From contig JAVLUG010000004.1 in NCBI GenBank assembly GCA_031629035.1, forward strand, positions 1 to 64,000: DNA of 64,000 bases. Direction: 5' to 3'. Positions 8,300 to 17,715 of this stretch are shown piece by piece. The stretch is from MVYY01 sp012517575 (GTDB lineage Bacteria > Bacteroidota > Bacteroidia > Bacteroidales > Paludibacteraceae). Positions within the stretch are counted from its first letter, which is position 1. Each line of letters starts with the position of its first letter. The notes under the pieces are model-generated. The model did no database searches. It worked only from the letters and a program-made list of their open reading frames with translations, and was not told the DNA's origin. The translations under genes were made by a program, and so were the position numbers.

Positions 8300-9670
8300 A
8301 TGCAACATTCTGCCACTGCAAATAAAAAAGTTAAACCACGTCTTCGATTTTTTCAGATTCTTTCGCTCAGCATGGGTTTTTTGGGTATCCAATTTGGCTA
8401 TGCGCTGCAGAATGCCAATGCCAGCCGTATTCTTCAGGGTTTTGGCGCCGATATTGAACAACTTTCGTGGTTTTGGCTGGCAGCCCCATTGACGGGAATG
8501 ATTATTCAACCTATTATTGGTCATTATTCCGATCAAACCTGGACGCGACTTGGCCGGCGGCGTCCTTTTTTTCTGGCTGGTGCCGTTTTGGCGGCCATTG
8601 CTTTGGTATTGATGCCCAATGCCGGCATTTTTGCCGGTGTTCTTCCGGCTATGTTTGTAGGAGCCGGTTTCCTGATGATTATGGATGCATCCATCAATGT
8701 GGCTATGGAACCTTTTCGTGCGCTGGTTGCCGATATGCTTCCTGCCGAACAAACTACAGTTGGATTTTCAGTGCAGAGTTTCCTGATAGGCATTGGTGCC
8801 GTTATTGGTTCGTGGTTGCCTTATGTACTGGCAGAGTGGTTTGGCATTTCCAAAACTGCTCCCGAAGGAGAAGTTCCTCAAAATGTAATTTTTTCTTTTT
8901 ATATAGGAGCAGCTGTTCTAATCATTACAATTTTGTGGACCGTATTTACAACGAAGGAATATTCTCCGGAAGAATTGCAGACATTTGAATCGGAAGAAAA
9001 AAGGGTGGAGAAAAAGAACCCAAAATTTTCCGATATTTTCAAAGACATGGCAACCATGCCGAAAACCATGAAACAGCTTTCCGTTACTCAATTTTTTACA
9101 TGGATTGCTCTTTTTGGCATGTGGGTTTTTACAACGCCGGCAATTGCACAGCATGTTTATCTTTTACCTGTTACCGACACTTCTTCCCCAACTTATCAAG
9201 ATGCAGGGAATTGGGTAGGAATACTTTTTGGCGTTTACAACGGTGTTGCCATGCTTTATGCACTTGTTTTACCTGCTATAGCCAGAACTATTGGTAGAAA
9301 ATGGACACATAGCCTTTCCTTAATGTGTGGCGGCGTTGGGTTGCTTTCAACTTTCTTTATTAACGATCCACAATGGTTGATTTTTTCCATGATTGGTGTC
9401 GGAATAGCTTGGGGAAGTATTTTGTCAATGCCGTATGCCATTCTTGCTCCATCGCTTCCTCCTGCAAAAACGGGTGTTTATATGGGTATCTTTAATATTT
9501 TCATTACTGTTCCACAGATTGTGAATGGACTTTTTGGAGGAATGGTGGTGAAACGGATTTTTAATTCTCAAGCCATTTATGCACTTATCCTGTCGGGCTG
9601 TTTTTTACTCATCGCTGCCATTAGTGTGTTATGGGTTGAGGACAAGGTAGACAGAGCAAAAAACAAATAA
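8300..9670 (+). CDS. MFS sugar transporter, SLC45/sucrose-maltose type
   Basis: A 456-residue inner-membrane protein with about 12 predicted transmembrane helices. The loop between helices 2 and 3 reads GHYSDQTWTRLGRRRPFFLAG, the pattern of the SLC45/plant sucrose transporter branch of the major facilitator superfamily. Related bacterial genes next to SusCD and LacI regulators are generally linked to maltose or maltodextrin use. It follows the LacI-family gene on the same strand by 102 bp and would carry the disaccharide from periplasm to cytoplasm. No glycoside hydrolase or phosphorylase for the sugar is present in the window; it may lie left of position 1 or elsewhere. Confidence 0.85.
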   Translation: MQHSATANKKVKPRLRFFQILSLSMGFLGIQFGYALQNANASRILQGFGADIEQLSWFWLAAPLTGMIIQPIIGHYSDQTWTRLGRRRPFFLAGAVLAAIALVLMPNAGIFAGVLPAMFVGAGFLMIMDASINVAMEPFRALVADMLPAEQTTVGFSVQSFLIGIGAVIGSWLPYVLAEWFGISKTAPEGEVPQNVIFSFYIGAAVLIITILWTVFTTKEYSPEELQTFESEEKRVEKKNPKFSDIFKDMATMPKTMKQLSVTQFFTWIALFGMWVFTTPAIAQHVYLLPVTDTSSPTYQDAGNWVGILFGVYNGVAMLYALVLPAIARTIGRKWTHSLSLMCGGVGLLSTFFINDPQWLIFSMIGVGIAWGSILSMPYAILAPSLPPAKTGVYMGIFNIFITVPQIVNGLFGGMVVKRIFNSQAIYALILSGCFLLIAAISVLWVEDKVDRAKNK

Positions 9671-9723
9671 TTTATTGTCAGCACAGGAAAATCTGAAAAA
9701 AGGTTTGAAATTTTCTTGAATTT

Positions 9724-10806
9724 TTAGGGAACAATAATGACATTGTTCGGATTTAAACCGATTTGTTGAATCTTATATTTTAGCTTGCCTTTTTTGTCGA
9801 AGCAAAGGATGTCGCCATTTGTGGTATAATTCTTTGCATCACATATATAAATATTCCCATTGAAAGGATGAACGGTTATGGAATATGGACGTTCAATAAC
9901 AGTTCCATCTGTAATAAGTTGATCGTTAATGAGGCGTTCAGTTTTGCAGTCGAAACTTTTATACCAAAAATTGTTGGTTATAAAGTCGAAATTGTACATA
10001 TAGGCAGTGTCGTTCCTTATTTCAAAATTTCCAACCGGCAAGTTGTCAAAAGTTTGCAGTAATTCATCTGTTTTACTGTCGATTCTTTGCCAAACGGCAG
10101 AAATGGTTCCATTGTTTCCCCGAGAAACCACGTAAATGTCGCCTTCACTGTCAGTTCGGAGTTTATAAGGATTTTGACCAACTGTTATTTTTTTTAATTC
10201 TTGGCGGGTTAACAAACTAATTACTGAGACGGTGCTGTCATAATTTGGGAAATCAAGTCCGCCGGAGTTGGATACGTAAAGTTTTCCGTTTACAGCAACA
10301 ATTCCATCAGGATTTCGACCGCAAAAGATATCCGTTTTCATGACAAAATTGGCGGTATCAATTTCTGTTACCGATCCGTCAAAGGAACACACATAGGCTT
10401 TGTTGCCCCAAAAAGTGATGGCACGAGGATACCGCGGTTCGTTGTTTTCGTTGGTTAGCGAAAGTCTTTTTATCGATTTTCCCGTAGAGATTTGCAGGAT
10501 TTCTATTTGAGAGGACCCGCAAACTGCTATCCACAACTGATTTCCATTTCTTTTCATATCGTTGGCGGTATCGCCCAGCCCTCTACCATTCTTTATTCCA
10601 AAAAAATTGAACTCTATTTTTCTTTCTTCAAAATTGATGCAGGCAAGTGTACTGTTGTTTAGATTGTACAGCCCTTCGGACAAAACATAAATTTTACCGC
10701 TCTCATTCGTGTTCTCAGGGAAAATATAAGGTTCCGGTTGATCTTTCATGTCGTCGCAAGCCGCACATATAAAAATCAGCAGCAAAAAAAACTGAATTTT
10801 TTTCAT
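9724..10806 (-). CDS. YncE/BtuG-like beta-propeller surface lipoprotein
   Basis: Called from the ATG at 10806 (MKKIQFFLLLIFICAAC), which gives a clean lipoprotein signal with lipobox CAAC. The longer open frame to 11010 would put 68 unrelated residues before it. The mature ~340 residues contain repeated WD/NHL-like blades (IYVLSEGLYNLNNSTLACINF, NDMKRNGNQLWIAVCGSSQIEIL, GNKAYVCSFDGSVTEIDT, VNGKLYVSNSGG, GNIYICDAKNY), consistent with a seven-bladed propeller of the DUF5074/YncE type. The family includes BtuG, a surface vitamin B12 binder, but those are normally beside a BtuB receptor and none is here. Ligand unknown. Convergent with the MFS gene and divergent from lepA. Confidence 0.7.
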   Translation of the reverse strand: MKKIQFFLLLIFICAACDDMKDQPEPYIFPENTNESGKIYVLSEGLYNLNNSTLACINFEERKIEFNFFGIKNGRGLGDTANDMKRNGNQLWIAVCGSSQIEILQISTGKSIKRLSLTNENNEPRYPRAITFWGNKAYVCSFDGSVTEIDTANFVMKTDIFCGRNPDGIVAVNGKLYVSNSGGLDFPNYDSTVSVISLLTRQELKKITVGQNPYKLRTDSEGDIYVVSRGNNGTISAVWQRIDSKTDELLQTFDNLPVGNFEIRNDTAYMYNFDFITNNFWYKSFDCKTERLINDQLITDGTVIERPYSITVHPFNGNIYICDAKNYTTNGDILCFDKKGKLKYKIQQIGLNPNNVIIVP

Positions 10807-10963
10807 TTTTATAGAATTTTGAATCCACAAAATTACATTTTTTCGCATGAAAAAAGAATTGTTGTCTGCAATGAAATTCAGTTTGTCGAGAGGGAGCGTT
10901 ATAATAAATATGTTCAATTTTAAAAGCTCGAAACCAATCTTCCAAAATTCCATGCTTTTTTTG

Positions 10964-10971
10964 TACTTTTG
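10964..10971 (+). promoter_or_regulatory. -7 element upstream of lepA
   Basis: TACTTTTG matches TAnnTTTG and lies 28 bp before the lepA start at 11000. No clear -33 TTTG is visible. It supports starting lepA at 11000 rather than at the longer in-frame ATG at 10847. Confidence 0.5.
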
Positions 10972-10999
10972 CAATTCTATAAATTTGAGGAAAAATCGA

Positions 11000-12787
11000 A
11001 TGAACAACATCCGAAATTTTTGTATTATTGCACATATTGATCATGGCAAAAGTACACTTGCCGACCGCCTGCTGGAATATACCAAAACAGTGGTAGGAAA
11101 AGACTTGCAGGAACAGGTGCTGGACAATATGGAGCTGGAGCGGGAACGCGGCATTACCATAAAAAGCCACGCTATCCAAATGAATTATCAGTACAAAGGC
11201 AATGATTATATTTTGAATTTGATTGATACTCCGGGACACGTCGATTTTTCGTACGAAGTTTCACGATCCATAGCTGCTTCAGAAGGAGCTCTGTTGGTAG
11301 TGGATGCTACTCAGGGCATTCAGGCTCAGACTATTTCAAATCTTTACATGGCTCTTGACCATAATTTGACCATTATTCCGGTGATCAACAAAATAGACAT
11401 GGACAGCGCAAGGCCTGAAGAAGTGGAAGATGAAATAGTAGAATTGCTCGGATGCAACCGTGAAGAAATTATTCGTGCCAGCGGAAAAACAGGGCAGGGC
11501 GTAGAAGAAATTCTCGAGGCCATAATAACCAGGATCAATCCACCGCAGGGAGACGCTGAAGCACCTCTGCAGTGTTTAATTTTTGATTCCATTTTTAATC
11601 CTTTCAGGGGAATCATTGCTTACTTTAAAATAGTAAACGGCACACTCAACAAAGGAGATTGGGTAAAGTTTGTGGCAACAGGCAAGGATTATTATGCTGA
11701 AGAAATTGGAGTCCTGAAACTCGAGCCTCAGCCTCTACAAACCTTGAGTGCGGGAAATGTGGGCTATATTATTTCCGGAATCAAAACTTCACGAGAAGTT
11801 AAGGTTGGTGATACGATAACGCACGTGAAACGGCCTTGTCAAAAAGCCATAGCCGGATTTGAAGAAGTTAAACCCATGGTGTTTGCCGGCGTTTACCCTA
11901 TTGATACCGAAGATTTTGAAGATTTGCGGGCATCTATTGAAAAATTGCAATTGAATGATGCTTCTCTTACTTTTGAACCGGAATCATCTACAGCTTTGGG
12001 ATTCGGATTTCGTTGCGGATTTCTGGGAATGCTCCACATGGAAATTATTCAGGAACGTTTGGAACGAGAATTCGATATCAATGTGATTACCACTGTACCA
12101 AATGTTTCCTATAAAATTTATACCAAAAAGGAAGAACTTATTGAGGTGCACAATCCTTCCGAAATGCCCGATCCAACTTTGATAGACCGCATCGAAGAAC
12201 CTTATATCAGAGCTTCTATCATTACTCCGATGGAATATATCGGACCCATTATGACTTTATGTTTGGGTAAGCGTGGTGAACTTATCAAGCAAGAATACAT
12301 TTCGGGCAACCGCATTGAATTGATTTACGACATGCCCCTGAGCGAAATCGTTTTTGATTTTTACGACAAATTGAAAAGTATTTCAAAAGGTTATGCCTCT
12401 TTCGATTATCACATGAATGGATATCGTGCTTCCAAGTTGGTGAAGCTGGACATTTTGCTCAACGGAGAACCTGTGGATGCGCTTTCGTCATTGATATATG
12501 CCGATAATGCCTATTCGCTTGGGCGGCGAATGTGCGAAAAATTAAAGGAACTGATTCCACGCCAGCAGTTTGAAATTGCCATCCAGGCAGCTATCGGGGC
12601 TAAAATTATTGCGCGAGAAACTATTAAACCCGTCAGAAAAGATGTTACTGCCAAATGTTATGGCGGCGACATTACACGCAAGCGAAAATTATTGGAAAAA
12701 CAGAAAAAAGGTAAAAAGCGAATGAAACAGATTGGCTCTGTAGAAGTGCCGCAGAAAGCCTTTTTAGCTGTTTTGAAGTTGGATTGA
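11000..12787 (+). CDS. lepA: Elongation factor 4 (LepA) GTPase
   Basis: The protein of 595 residues starts MNNIRNFCIIAHIDHGKSTLADRLL; the usual LepA length confirms this start. GTPase motifs are complete: P-loop AHIDHGKST, switch II DTPGHVDFSYEV, and NKID. The LepA-specific C-terminal domain follows (GYRASKLVKLDILLNGEPVDALS ... RKRKLLEKQKKGKKRMKQIGSVEVPQKAFLAVL). LepA acts on ribosomes during initiation or stalled elongation, at the membrane or in the cytoplasm. The gene stands alone with its own promoter, upstream of the atp operon. Confidence 0.97.
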   Translation: MNNIRNFCIIAHIDHGKSTLADRLLEYTKTVVGKDLQEQVLDNMELERERGITIKSHAIQMNYQYKGNDYILNLIDTPGHVDFSYEVSRSIAASEGALLVVDATQGIQAQTISNLYMALDHNLTIIPVINKIDMDSARPEEVEDEIVELLGCNREEIIRASGKTGQGVEEILEAIITRINPPQGDAEAPLQCLIFDSIFNPFRGIIAYFKIVNGTLNKGDWVKFVATGKDYYAEEIGVLKLEPQPLQTLSAGNVGYIISGIKTSREVKVGDTITHVKRPCQKAIAGFEEVKPMVFAGVYPIDTEDFEDLRASIEKLQLNDASLTFEPESSTALGFGFRCGFLGMLHMEIIQERLEREFDINVITTVPNVSYKIYTKKEELIEVHNPSEMPDPTLIDRIEEPYIRASIITPMEYIGPIMTLCLGKRGELIKQEYISGNRIELIYDMPLSEIVFDFYDKLKSISKGYASFDYHMNGYRASKLVKLDILLNGEPVDALSSLIYADNAYSLGRRMCEKLKELIPRQQFEIAIQAAIGAKIIARETIKPVRKDVTAKCYGGDITRKRKLLEKQKKGKKRMKQIGSVEVPQKAFLAVLKLD

Positions 12788-12818
12788 TATATGATTTTAA
12801 AGATATTTAAAATTAAAA

Positions 12819-12851
12819 TTTCGCTATATAAAAAAGTTTTGTTTACATTTG
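12819..12851 (+). promoter_or_regulatory. Candidate promoter of the atp operon
   Basis: TACATTTG (12844-12851) matches TAnnTTTG. A TTTC (12819-12822) lies 21 bp upstream as an imperfect -33 element. It is 47 bp before the atpD start. Confidence 0.5.
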
Positions 12852-12898
12852 CCTTTAGTATATTATTAAGAAAAAATTAAAATCAATTTGATATTAAA

Positions 12899-14455
12899 AT
12901 GTCTGCAATTCAGGGAAAAGTATGGCAGGTTATCGGTCCGGTAGTGGATGTTTTTTTCCCTCTCGATGAGAAAAACGAGTTTAAATTACCTCCGATCAAC
13001 AATGCTTTAAGCGTTCCGCTCGACGACGGAAAAAATCTGATTTTGGAAGTTCAGCAGCATATAGGCGAAAATATTGTACGTACTGTTGCAATGGATTCGA
13101 CAGATGGACTGCGTCGCGGCTTAAAAGTTGATGATTTGGGAAATTCTATTTCCATGCCTGTGGGAGAACAAATAAAAGGGCGATTAATGAATGTGATTGG
13201 TGATCCTATTGACGGGCTGACCCAATTGGATAAGTCAAAGATAGCCCCTATCCACAGCGAACCGCCAAAATTTGATGATCTGACCACCAATGATGAAATT
13301 CTCTTTACCGGTATCAAAGTTATAGATTTATTAGCTCCTTATGTGAAAGGAGGAAAAATTGGTCTCTTTGGTGGTGCCGGTGTTGGTAAAACGGTTATCA
13401 TTATGGAGCTTATCAACAATATAGCCAAAGGACACAAGGGATTTTCTGTTTTTGCGGGAGTCGGTGAACGTACCCGTGAAGGAAACGATCTGCTCCGCGA
13501 TATGATTGAGGCTGGCGTAATACGCTATGGAGAAGAATTTAATAAGGCGATGGAAGAAGGTAAGTGGGATTTGTCGAAAGTTGACTACGAGCAACTGAAA
13601 AAATCTCAGGCGACTTTGGTCTTCGGACAAATGAATGAACCCCCTGGAGCGCGTTTTTCTGTGGCATTATCCGGACTGACTGTGGCAGAATCATTCCGCG
13701 ACAGCGAAGAAAGTGAAAATCGAGATATTCTGTTGTTTATCGACAATATTTTCCGTTTTACCCAAGCCGGTTCTGAAGTTTCGGCTCTGCTTGGACGTTT
13801 GCCTTCGGCAGTGGGCTATCAACCTACGTTGGCTACTGAAATGGGACTTTTACAGGAGCGAATTACTTCCACTAAACATGGTTCAATTACTTCTGTTCAA
13901 GCTGTTTACGTTCCTGCTGATGATTTGACCGACCCTGCTCCTGCAACAACCTTTTCGCATTTGGATGCTACTACGGTTCTTAGTAGGCAGATTGCTTCAT
14001 TGGGAATTTTCCCTGCTGTCGATCCACTGGATTCCACTTCCCGAATTCTCGATCCGCTTATTGTAGGTCAGGAACATTACGAAACAGCTCAGCGGGTTAA
14101 GCAAATCCTCCAACGAAACAAGGAATTGCAGGATATTATAGCTATTCTGGGTATGGAAGAACTTTCTGAAGAAGACCGATTGACAGTTCAGAGAGCACGA
14201 AAAGTTCAGCGTTTTCTTTCTCAGCCTTTTTACATGGCAGAACATTTCACCGGTGTGCCGGGAGTAATGGTGCCGATAGAAGAAACAATACAGGGATTTA
14301 AGCTTATTCTGGATGGAATGCTTGATGACCTTCCTGAAATGGCTTTTTTAAACGTCGGTACCATTAAGGATGCGATAGATAAAGGTCATGCATTGCTCAA
14401 GGAAGCTCATAACGTGAATAAAAAATTTAAGATAGAAACGATAGGAATGAAGTAA
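12899..14455 (+). CDS. atpD: F1 ATP synthase subunit beta
   Basis: The 518-residue catalytic subunit has the P-loop GGAGVGKTVI near residue 160, the catalytic-Glu segment GERTREGNDL, the Walker B strand ILLFIDNIFRFTQAG and the beta signature PAPATTFSHLDATTVLSR. It is the first gene of the atp operon, as in other Bacteroidales, where atpD and atpC lead and atpA and atpG come last. A short insert around residues 205-220 (EEFNKAMEEGKWDLSKVDYEQ) is typical of this phylum's beta subunits. It ends directly against the atpC start codon. Confidence 0.98.
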   Translation: MSAIQGKVWQVIGPVVDVFFPLDEKNEFKLPPINNALSVPLDDGKNLILEVQQHIGENIVRTVAMDSTDGLRRGLKVDDLGNSISMPVGEQIKGRLMNVIGDPIDGLTQLDKSKIAPIHSEPPKFDDLTTNDEILFTGIKVIDLLAPYVKGGKIGLFGGAGVGKTVIIMELINNIAKGHKGFSVFAGVGERTREGNDLLRDMIEAGVIRYGEEFNKAMEEGKWDLSKVDYEQLKKSQATLVFGQMNEPPGARFSVALSGLTVAESFRDSEESENRDILLFIDNIFRFTQAGSEVSALLGRLPSAVGYQPTLATEMGLLQERITSTKHGSITSVQAVYVPADDLTDPAPATTFSHLDATTVLSRQIASLGIFPAVDPLDSTSRILDPLIVGQEHYETAQRVKQILQRNKELQDIIAILGMEELSEEDRLTVQRARKVQRFLSQPFYMAEHFTGVPGVMVPIEETIQGFKLILDGMLDDLPEMAFLNVGTIKDAIDKGHALLKEAHNVNKKFKIETIGMK

Positions 14456-14704
14456 ATGAATTTGGAAATCTTTTCTCCTGAAAAAATTTTGTATCGTGGC
14501 GAAGCGACTTCGGTAACTTTACCCGGAGTTTTAGGCGCATTCACTGTGCTGGATCACCACGCCCCAATCATTTCTCCGCTTGTAAAAGGAGAAATCAGCT
14601 ATCGGGTTAAGGAAGACATTTCTCATATTTCTATCGAAAAAGGTTTTGTGGAACTGAATAATAATAAAGTGACAGTTTGTGTTGAAATGTCCAGCGAAAA
14701 ATGA
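14456..14704 (+). CDS. atpC: F1 ATP synthase subunit epsilon, short form
   Basis: Only 82 residues: the N-terminal beta-sandwich is present (MNLEIFSPEKILYRGEATSVTLPGVLGAFTVL-DHHAPIISPL), while the C-terminal two-helix domain found in the ~135-residue enzyme of most bacteria is absent. That domain inhibits ATP hydrolysis, so this enzyme should lack epsilon-type autoinhibition. The short form is the usual state in Bacteroidales rather than a truncation. The start codon follows the atpD stop without a gap, and the last 4 bases overlap the next gene. Confidence 0.93.
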   Translation: MNLEIFSPEKILYRGEATSVTLPGVLGAFTVLDHHAPIISPLVKGEISYRVKEDISHISIEKGFVELNNNKVTVCVEMSSEK

Positions 14705-15090
14705 ACAAAACTTTTAAAACATTTGTTGTTTTCAGTTTGATAACTGTGTTTTTGGGGTTCTTTCTCCGGTGGCTTATAGAGGAAGTACTTCATCAACCTG
14801 TTTTCAGGTTTTATTCTTTTTTGCCGGTGCTTTTTTATTTTTCAGGACTGGGTTTAATTTTTGGATTACGTAAATATGCTGCGGTTTCTTCTTCAAAGCA
14901 GGTTAATTTTTTTCTGTTGTTGAAGTTTTTGAAAATGCTCGTTTGGGGAATGATGGCGCTTATTTATGTAATAATTATAAAAATTCCCATAAAGCCATTT
15001 GTTATTACATTTGCAATATATTATCTGTTGCTTTTGATTTTTGAAACTTTTGCTTTTTATAATGCTGAAAAGCACCATGTTCACAAATGA
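14701..15090 (+). CDS. AtpI-like four-helix membrane protein of the atp operon
   Basis: A 129-residue protein with four hydrophobic segments (about residues 8-26, 40-57, 72-95 and 98-118), translated from an ATGA overlap with atpC and ending one base before the preferred atpB start. Its position and topology match the small, poorly conserved AtpI-type protein that precedes atpB in many operons and may help build the c-ring. Sequence similarity to AtpI cannot be asserted by eye, so the assignment rests on location and membrane profile. Confidence 0.65.
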   Translation: MNKTFKTFVVFSLITVFLGFFLRWLIEEVLHQPVFRFYSFLPVLFYFSGLGLIFGLRKYAAVSSSKQVNFFLLLKFLKMLVWGMMALIYVIIIKIPIKPFVITFAIYYLLLLIFETFAFYNAEKHHVHK

Positions 15091-15091
15091 A

Positions 15092-16180
15092 ATGAAAAGA
15101 TACTTGCTATATATTCTTTGTCTGACCACATTGGTTTCCTTACCACTCAATGCAGCTTCCGAAAAATCGGCTTCTGAAAAGGATATTAATGTTCGTGAGA
15201 TTATTTTGTCCGAAATTACCGATTCTTACGAATGGCACATTACGACATGGGGCAATAAGCCAATTTCTGTTCCTCTTCCGGTAATTGTTCACAGCAAAAC
15301 ATCCGGATGGCACATATTCATGTCTTCTAAATTTGAAGAACAACCCGTTTACAAGGGTTTTTATATTGCTAAAGAAGGAAAATACAAGGATAAAATTGTG
15401 GAACTTGACGAAAATGGTAAGGAAGTCAGGCCTTTGGATATTTCTTTGACAAAAACGGCTACTGCTCTTATTTTCAATTCCGTTTTGCTGATTATTCTAA
15501 TCATGAGTATTGCTCATTATTACAAAAAGGATGGAATTTTCCCAAAAAAAGGCTTTGTTATTTTGATGGAAATGCTCATTATGGACATTTATGAAGGAGT
15601 TATCAAACCAAGTATCGGGAAAGATTACCGACGGTATGCTCCTTATTTACTGACAGTCTTTTTCTTTATTTTTCTTAACAACTTAATGGGATTAATTCCG
15701 TTTTTCCCTTTTGGAGCAACCGTAACAGGGAACATTGCCATTACACTTACGCTGGCTCTTTGTACCTTGTTGATTGTTAACTTTTCGGGGACGAAAGAAT
15801 ATTGGAAAGAAATTTTTTGGCCTGAAGTGCCTGCATGGCTCAAAGTTCCTGTTCCATTGATGCCTGCTGTGGAATTTATCGGAATTTTTACCAAGCCTTT
15901 TGCTTTAATGATTCGTCTCTTTGCCAACATTGTGGGAGGTCATTCTATTGTGGGCGGATTGGTTTGTTTGGTTTTTGTTACGGTAAAATTAGGAACGACT
16001 ATAAATATAACTATGTCCGCTCTTTCAGTGATTTTTACGGTTTTCATAGACTTGATAGAATTGCTGATAGCCTACATTCAGGCTTACATTTTTACCATGC
16101 TTTCGGCTGTGTTCATCGGATTGGCGAGAGTTGAGCCTTCACATAAGCCGGTAACTAAGGAAACAGTTAAACAAGTTTGA
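15092..16180 (+). CDS. atpB: F0 ATP synthase subunit a with N-terminal signal and periplasmic extension
   Basis: Called from the ATG at 15092 (MKRYLLYILCLTTLVSLPLNA), 1 bp after the AtpI-like stop; upstream in-frame ATGs at 15041 and 15077 overlap that gene. The 362-residue protein begins with a cleavable-looking signal peptide and about 100 polar residues before the first membrane helix of the core. The proton-path arginine sits in LMIRLFANIVGGH, equivalent to E. coli Arg210. Helix IV-V residues are otherwise normal. The extended periplasmic N-terminus is characteristic of this phylum. It forms the stator half-channels next to the c-ring. Confidence 0.93.
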   Translation: MKRYLLYILCLTTLVSLPLNAASEKSASEKDINVREIILSEITDSYEWHITTWGNKPISVPLPVIVHSKTSGWHIFMSSKFEEQPVYKGFYIAKEGKYKDKIVELDENGKEVRPLDISLTKTATALIFNSVLLIILIMSIAHYYKKDGIFPKKGFVILMEMLIMDIYEGVIKPSIGKDYRRYAPYLLTVFFFIFLNNLMGLIPFFPFGATVTGNIAITLTLALCTLLIVNFSGTKEYWKEIFWPEVPAWLKVPVPLMPAVEFIGIFTKPFALMIRLFANIVGGHSIVGGLVCLVFVTVKLGTTINITMSALSVIFTVFIDLIELLIAYIQAYIFTMLSAVFIGLARVEPSHKPVTKETVKQV

Positions 16181-16259
16181 TGAGTAAAAGAAAACAAAAA
16201 TTTAAATACGACTTAAATTAATTCAATATCATTAAAATTTTATTTAAAACCAAAAAGTT

Positions 16260-16511
16260 ATGACGTTACTATCAATTTTATTACAAGTTGTCGCAAGTGA
16301 TGCGCTGGCAAAATTGGGTGCAGCTTTGGGTGCAGGTCTTGCCGCTATTGCAGCAGGTATTGGTATCGGAAAAATCGGCGGGTCAGCTATGGAAAGTATA
16401 GCACGCCAGCCCGAAATGAGTTCGGATATTAGAATGAACATGATTATAGCCGCTGCTCTTATTGAAGGAGTTGCCTTGTTTGCCATTGTAGTTTGTGGTT
16501 TTATTCTTTAA
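16260..16511 (+). CDS. atpE: F0 ATP synthase subunit c
   Basis: An 83-residue hairpin of two membrane helices joined by the polar loop ARQPEMSSDIR. The first helix carries the glycine-rich GAALGAGLAAIAAGIGIG pattern and the second the ion-binding Glu in AAALIEGVALF. The residues just after the Glu are Gly-Val rather than the Ser-Thr of sodium-binding rings, which points to proton coupling; this is inference. An AT-rich 80-bp leader separates it from atpB. Confidence 0.95.
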   Translation: MTLLSILLQVVASDALAKLGAALGAGLAAIAAGIGIGKIGGSAMESIARQPEMSSDIRMNMIIAAALIEGVALFAIVVCGFIL

Positions 16512-16586
16512 TTGTGGTTGTACAAATTTTAAACGATTGTCAATCTGTCGTTTAAAAAAGTTTTCGGCCAATAAAAAAGAAAAGTT

Positions 16587-17087
16587 ATGTCGCTTTTAAC
16601 TCCTGAAACAGGTTTGCTTTTCTGGATGCTTCTTTCATTCGGAATTGTTGTGTTTATTCTTGTCAAGTTTGGGTTTCCTGCCATTCTTCAAATGATAGAA
16701 AAAAGAAAATCCTATATTGAAGAGTCCTTGTTGGAAGCTGAAAAGGCTCGACAGGAGCTGGCTAATGTAAAACAGGAAAGTAAAAAGATTTTGGATGAAG
16801 CTTATCAGGCTCAGGAAAAAATCATGAGAGAAGCTGCTCAATTGAAAGAATCGTTGCTCGAGGATGCCAAAGAAAAAGCCTCTCTTGAAGCTCAAAAGAT
16901 TCTGAATGAAGCTAAAAATCAGATTCAGAACGAAAAAGAAGCTGCCTTGCAAGATATTCGCCGCCAGGTAGCAGATATGTCGGTAGCCATATCTGAAAAA
17001 CTGCTGAGAACCAATTTGAGTAACAAGGAGGAACAAATGCACATTATCAACCGTTTGATTGACGAAATGAATATCCATAAATCTTAA
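16587..17087 (+). CDS. atpF: F0 ATP synthase subunit b
   Basis: A 166-residue stator protein with one N-terminal membrane helix (LLFWMLLSFGIVVFILVKFGF) followed by a long charged coiled coil rich in Glu, Lys and Ala (residues 35-150). It has the normal length for a homodimeric b subunit. It links the a subunit in the membrane to delta on top of F1. It lies 75 bp after atpE and 10 bp before atpH. Confidence 0.95.
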   Translation: MSLLTPETGLLFWMLLSFGIVVFILVKFGFPAILQMIEKRKSYIEESLLEAEKARQELANVKQESKKILDEAYQAQEKIMREAAQLKESLLEDAKEKASLEAQKILNEAKNQIQNEKEAALQDIRRQVADMSVAISEKLLRTNLSNKEEQMHIINRLIDEMNIHKS

Positions 17088-17097
17088 ACTTGAAGAG

Positions 17098-17655
17098 ATG
17101 AAAACCGGCTTGATTGCTTCACGATATGCCAGGGCTTTATTTCAGTTTGCTGCCGATCGGCAAGCAGAGGATAAGGTATTTGAGGATATTCGCATGGTCG
17201 AAAAAATTCTTTCAGAGAACGCTCAACTGAAGTCAGCACTGAAAAATCCGCTGCTCGGAAAAGATGTTAAGAAGCAATTGTTGATTACTTCTTGTGGAGG
17301 AAAAGTGCATCCTGTTTTTGAAAGATTTATCGACCTCACTCTTCAGAACAAAAGGGAAGCTCTTCTGCATAATGTGGCATTGAAATACATGGACTTTTAT
17401 TATGAAAGCAAGAATTTGGCCATTGTACGATTGACTACGGCATTTCCTTTAGAGCGGGACTTGGAGAACAAGTTGATTTTATCCATTAAAAATTTGATTC
17501 ATAAAGATTTAATGGTGGAGAAAAAAGTTGAACCTAATATCATTGGAGGTTTCATACTTGAAATTGGTGATCTAAGGTGGGATGGCAGCATATCGAGGCA
17601 ACTGAAAAAAATTCACGAGAAGTTGACAACCGGTTCTATAGTAAGGCTAAGTTGA
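17098..17655 (+). CDS. atpH: F1 ATP synthase subunit delta
   Basis: The 185-residue protein has the delta/OSCP pattern: an N-terminal helical domain starting GLIASRYARALFQFAADRQ, the central NPLLGKDVKKQLL and FIDLTLQNKREALL segments, and a C-terminal strand region with the family signature IIGGFILEIGDLRWDGSISRQLKKI. It fastens the b-subunit stalk to the alpha subunits. Called from the ATG at 17098, 10 bp after atpF. Confidence 0.95.
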   Translation: MKTGLIASRYARALFQFAADRQAEDKVFEDIRMVEKILSENAQLKSALKNPLLGKDVKKQLLITSCGGKVHPVFERFIDLTLQNKREALLHNVALKYMDFYYESKNLAIVRLTTAFPLERDLENKLILSIKNLIHKDLMVEKKVEPNIIGGFILEIGDLRWDGSISRQLKKIHEKLTTGSIVRLS

Positions 17656-17715
17656 ATTTAAAGGTTTTGATAACTATTGATTATATTTTTTAAAAATTTG
17701 CAGATAAATAAAAAT

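Noticed and set aside
10715..11239. 174-residue minus-strand ORF
   Set aside because: It lies antisense to lepA and its promoter, and has no recognisable domain; a shadow frame.
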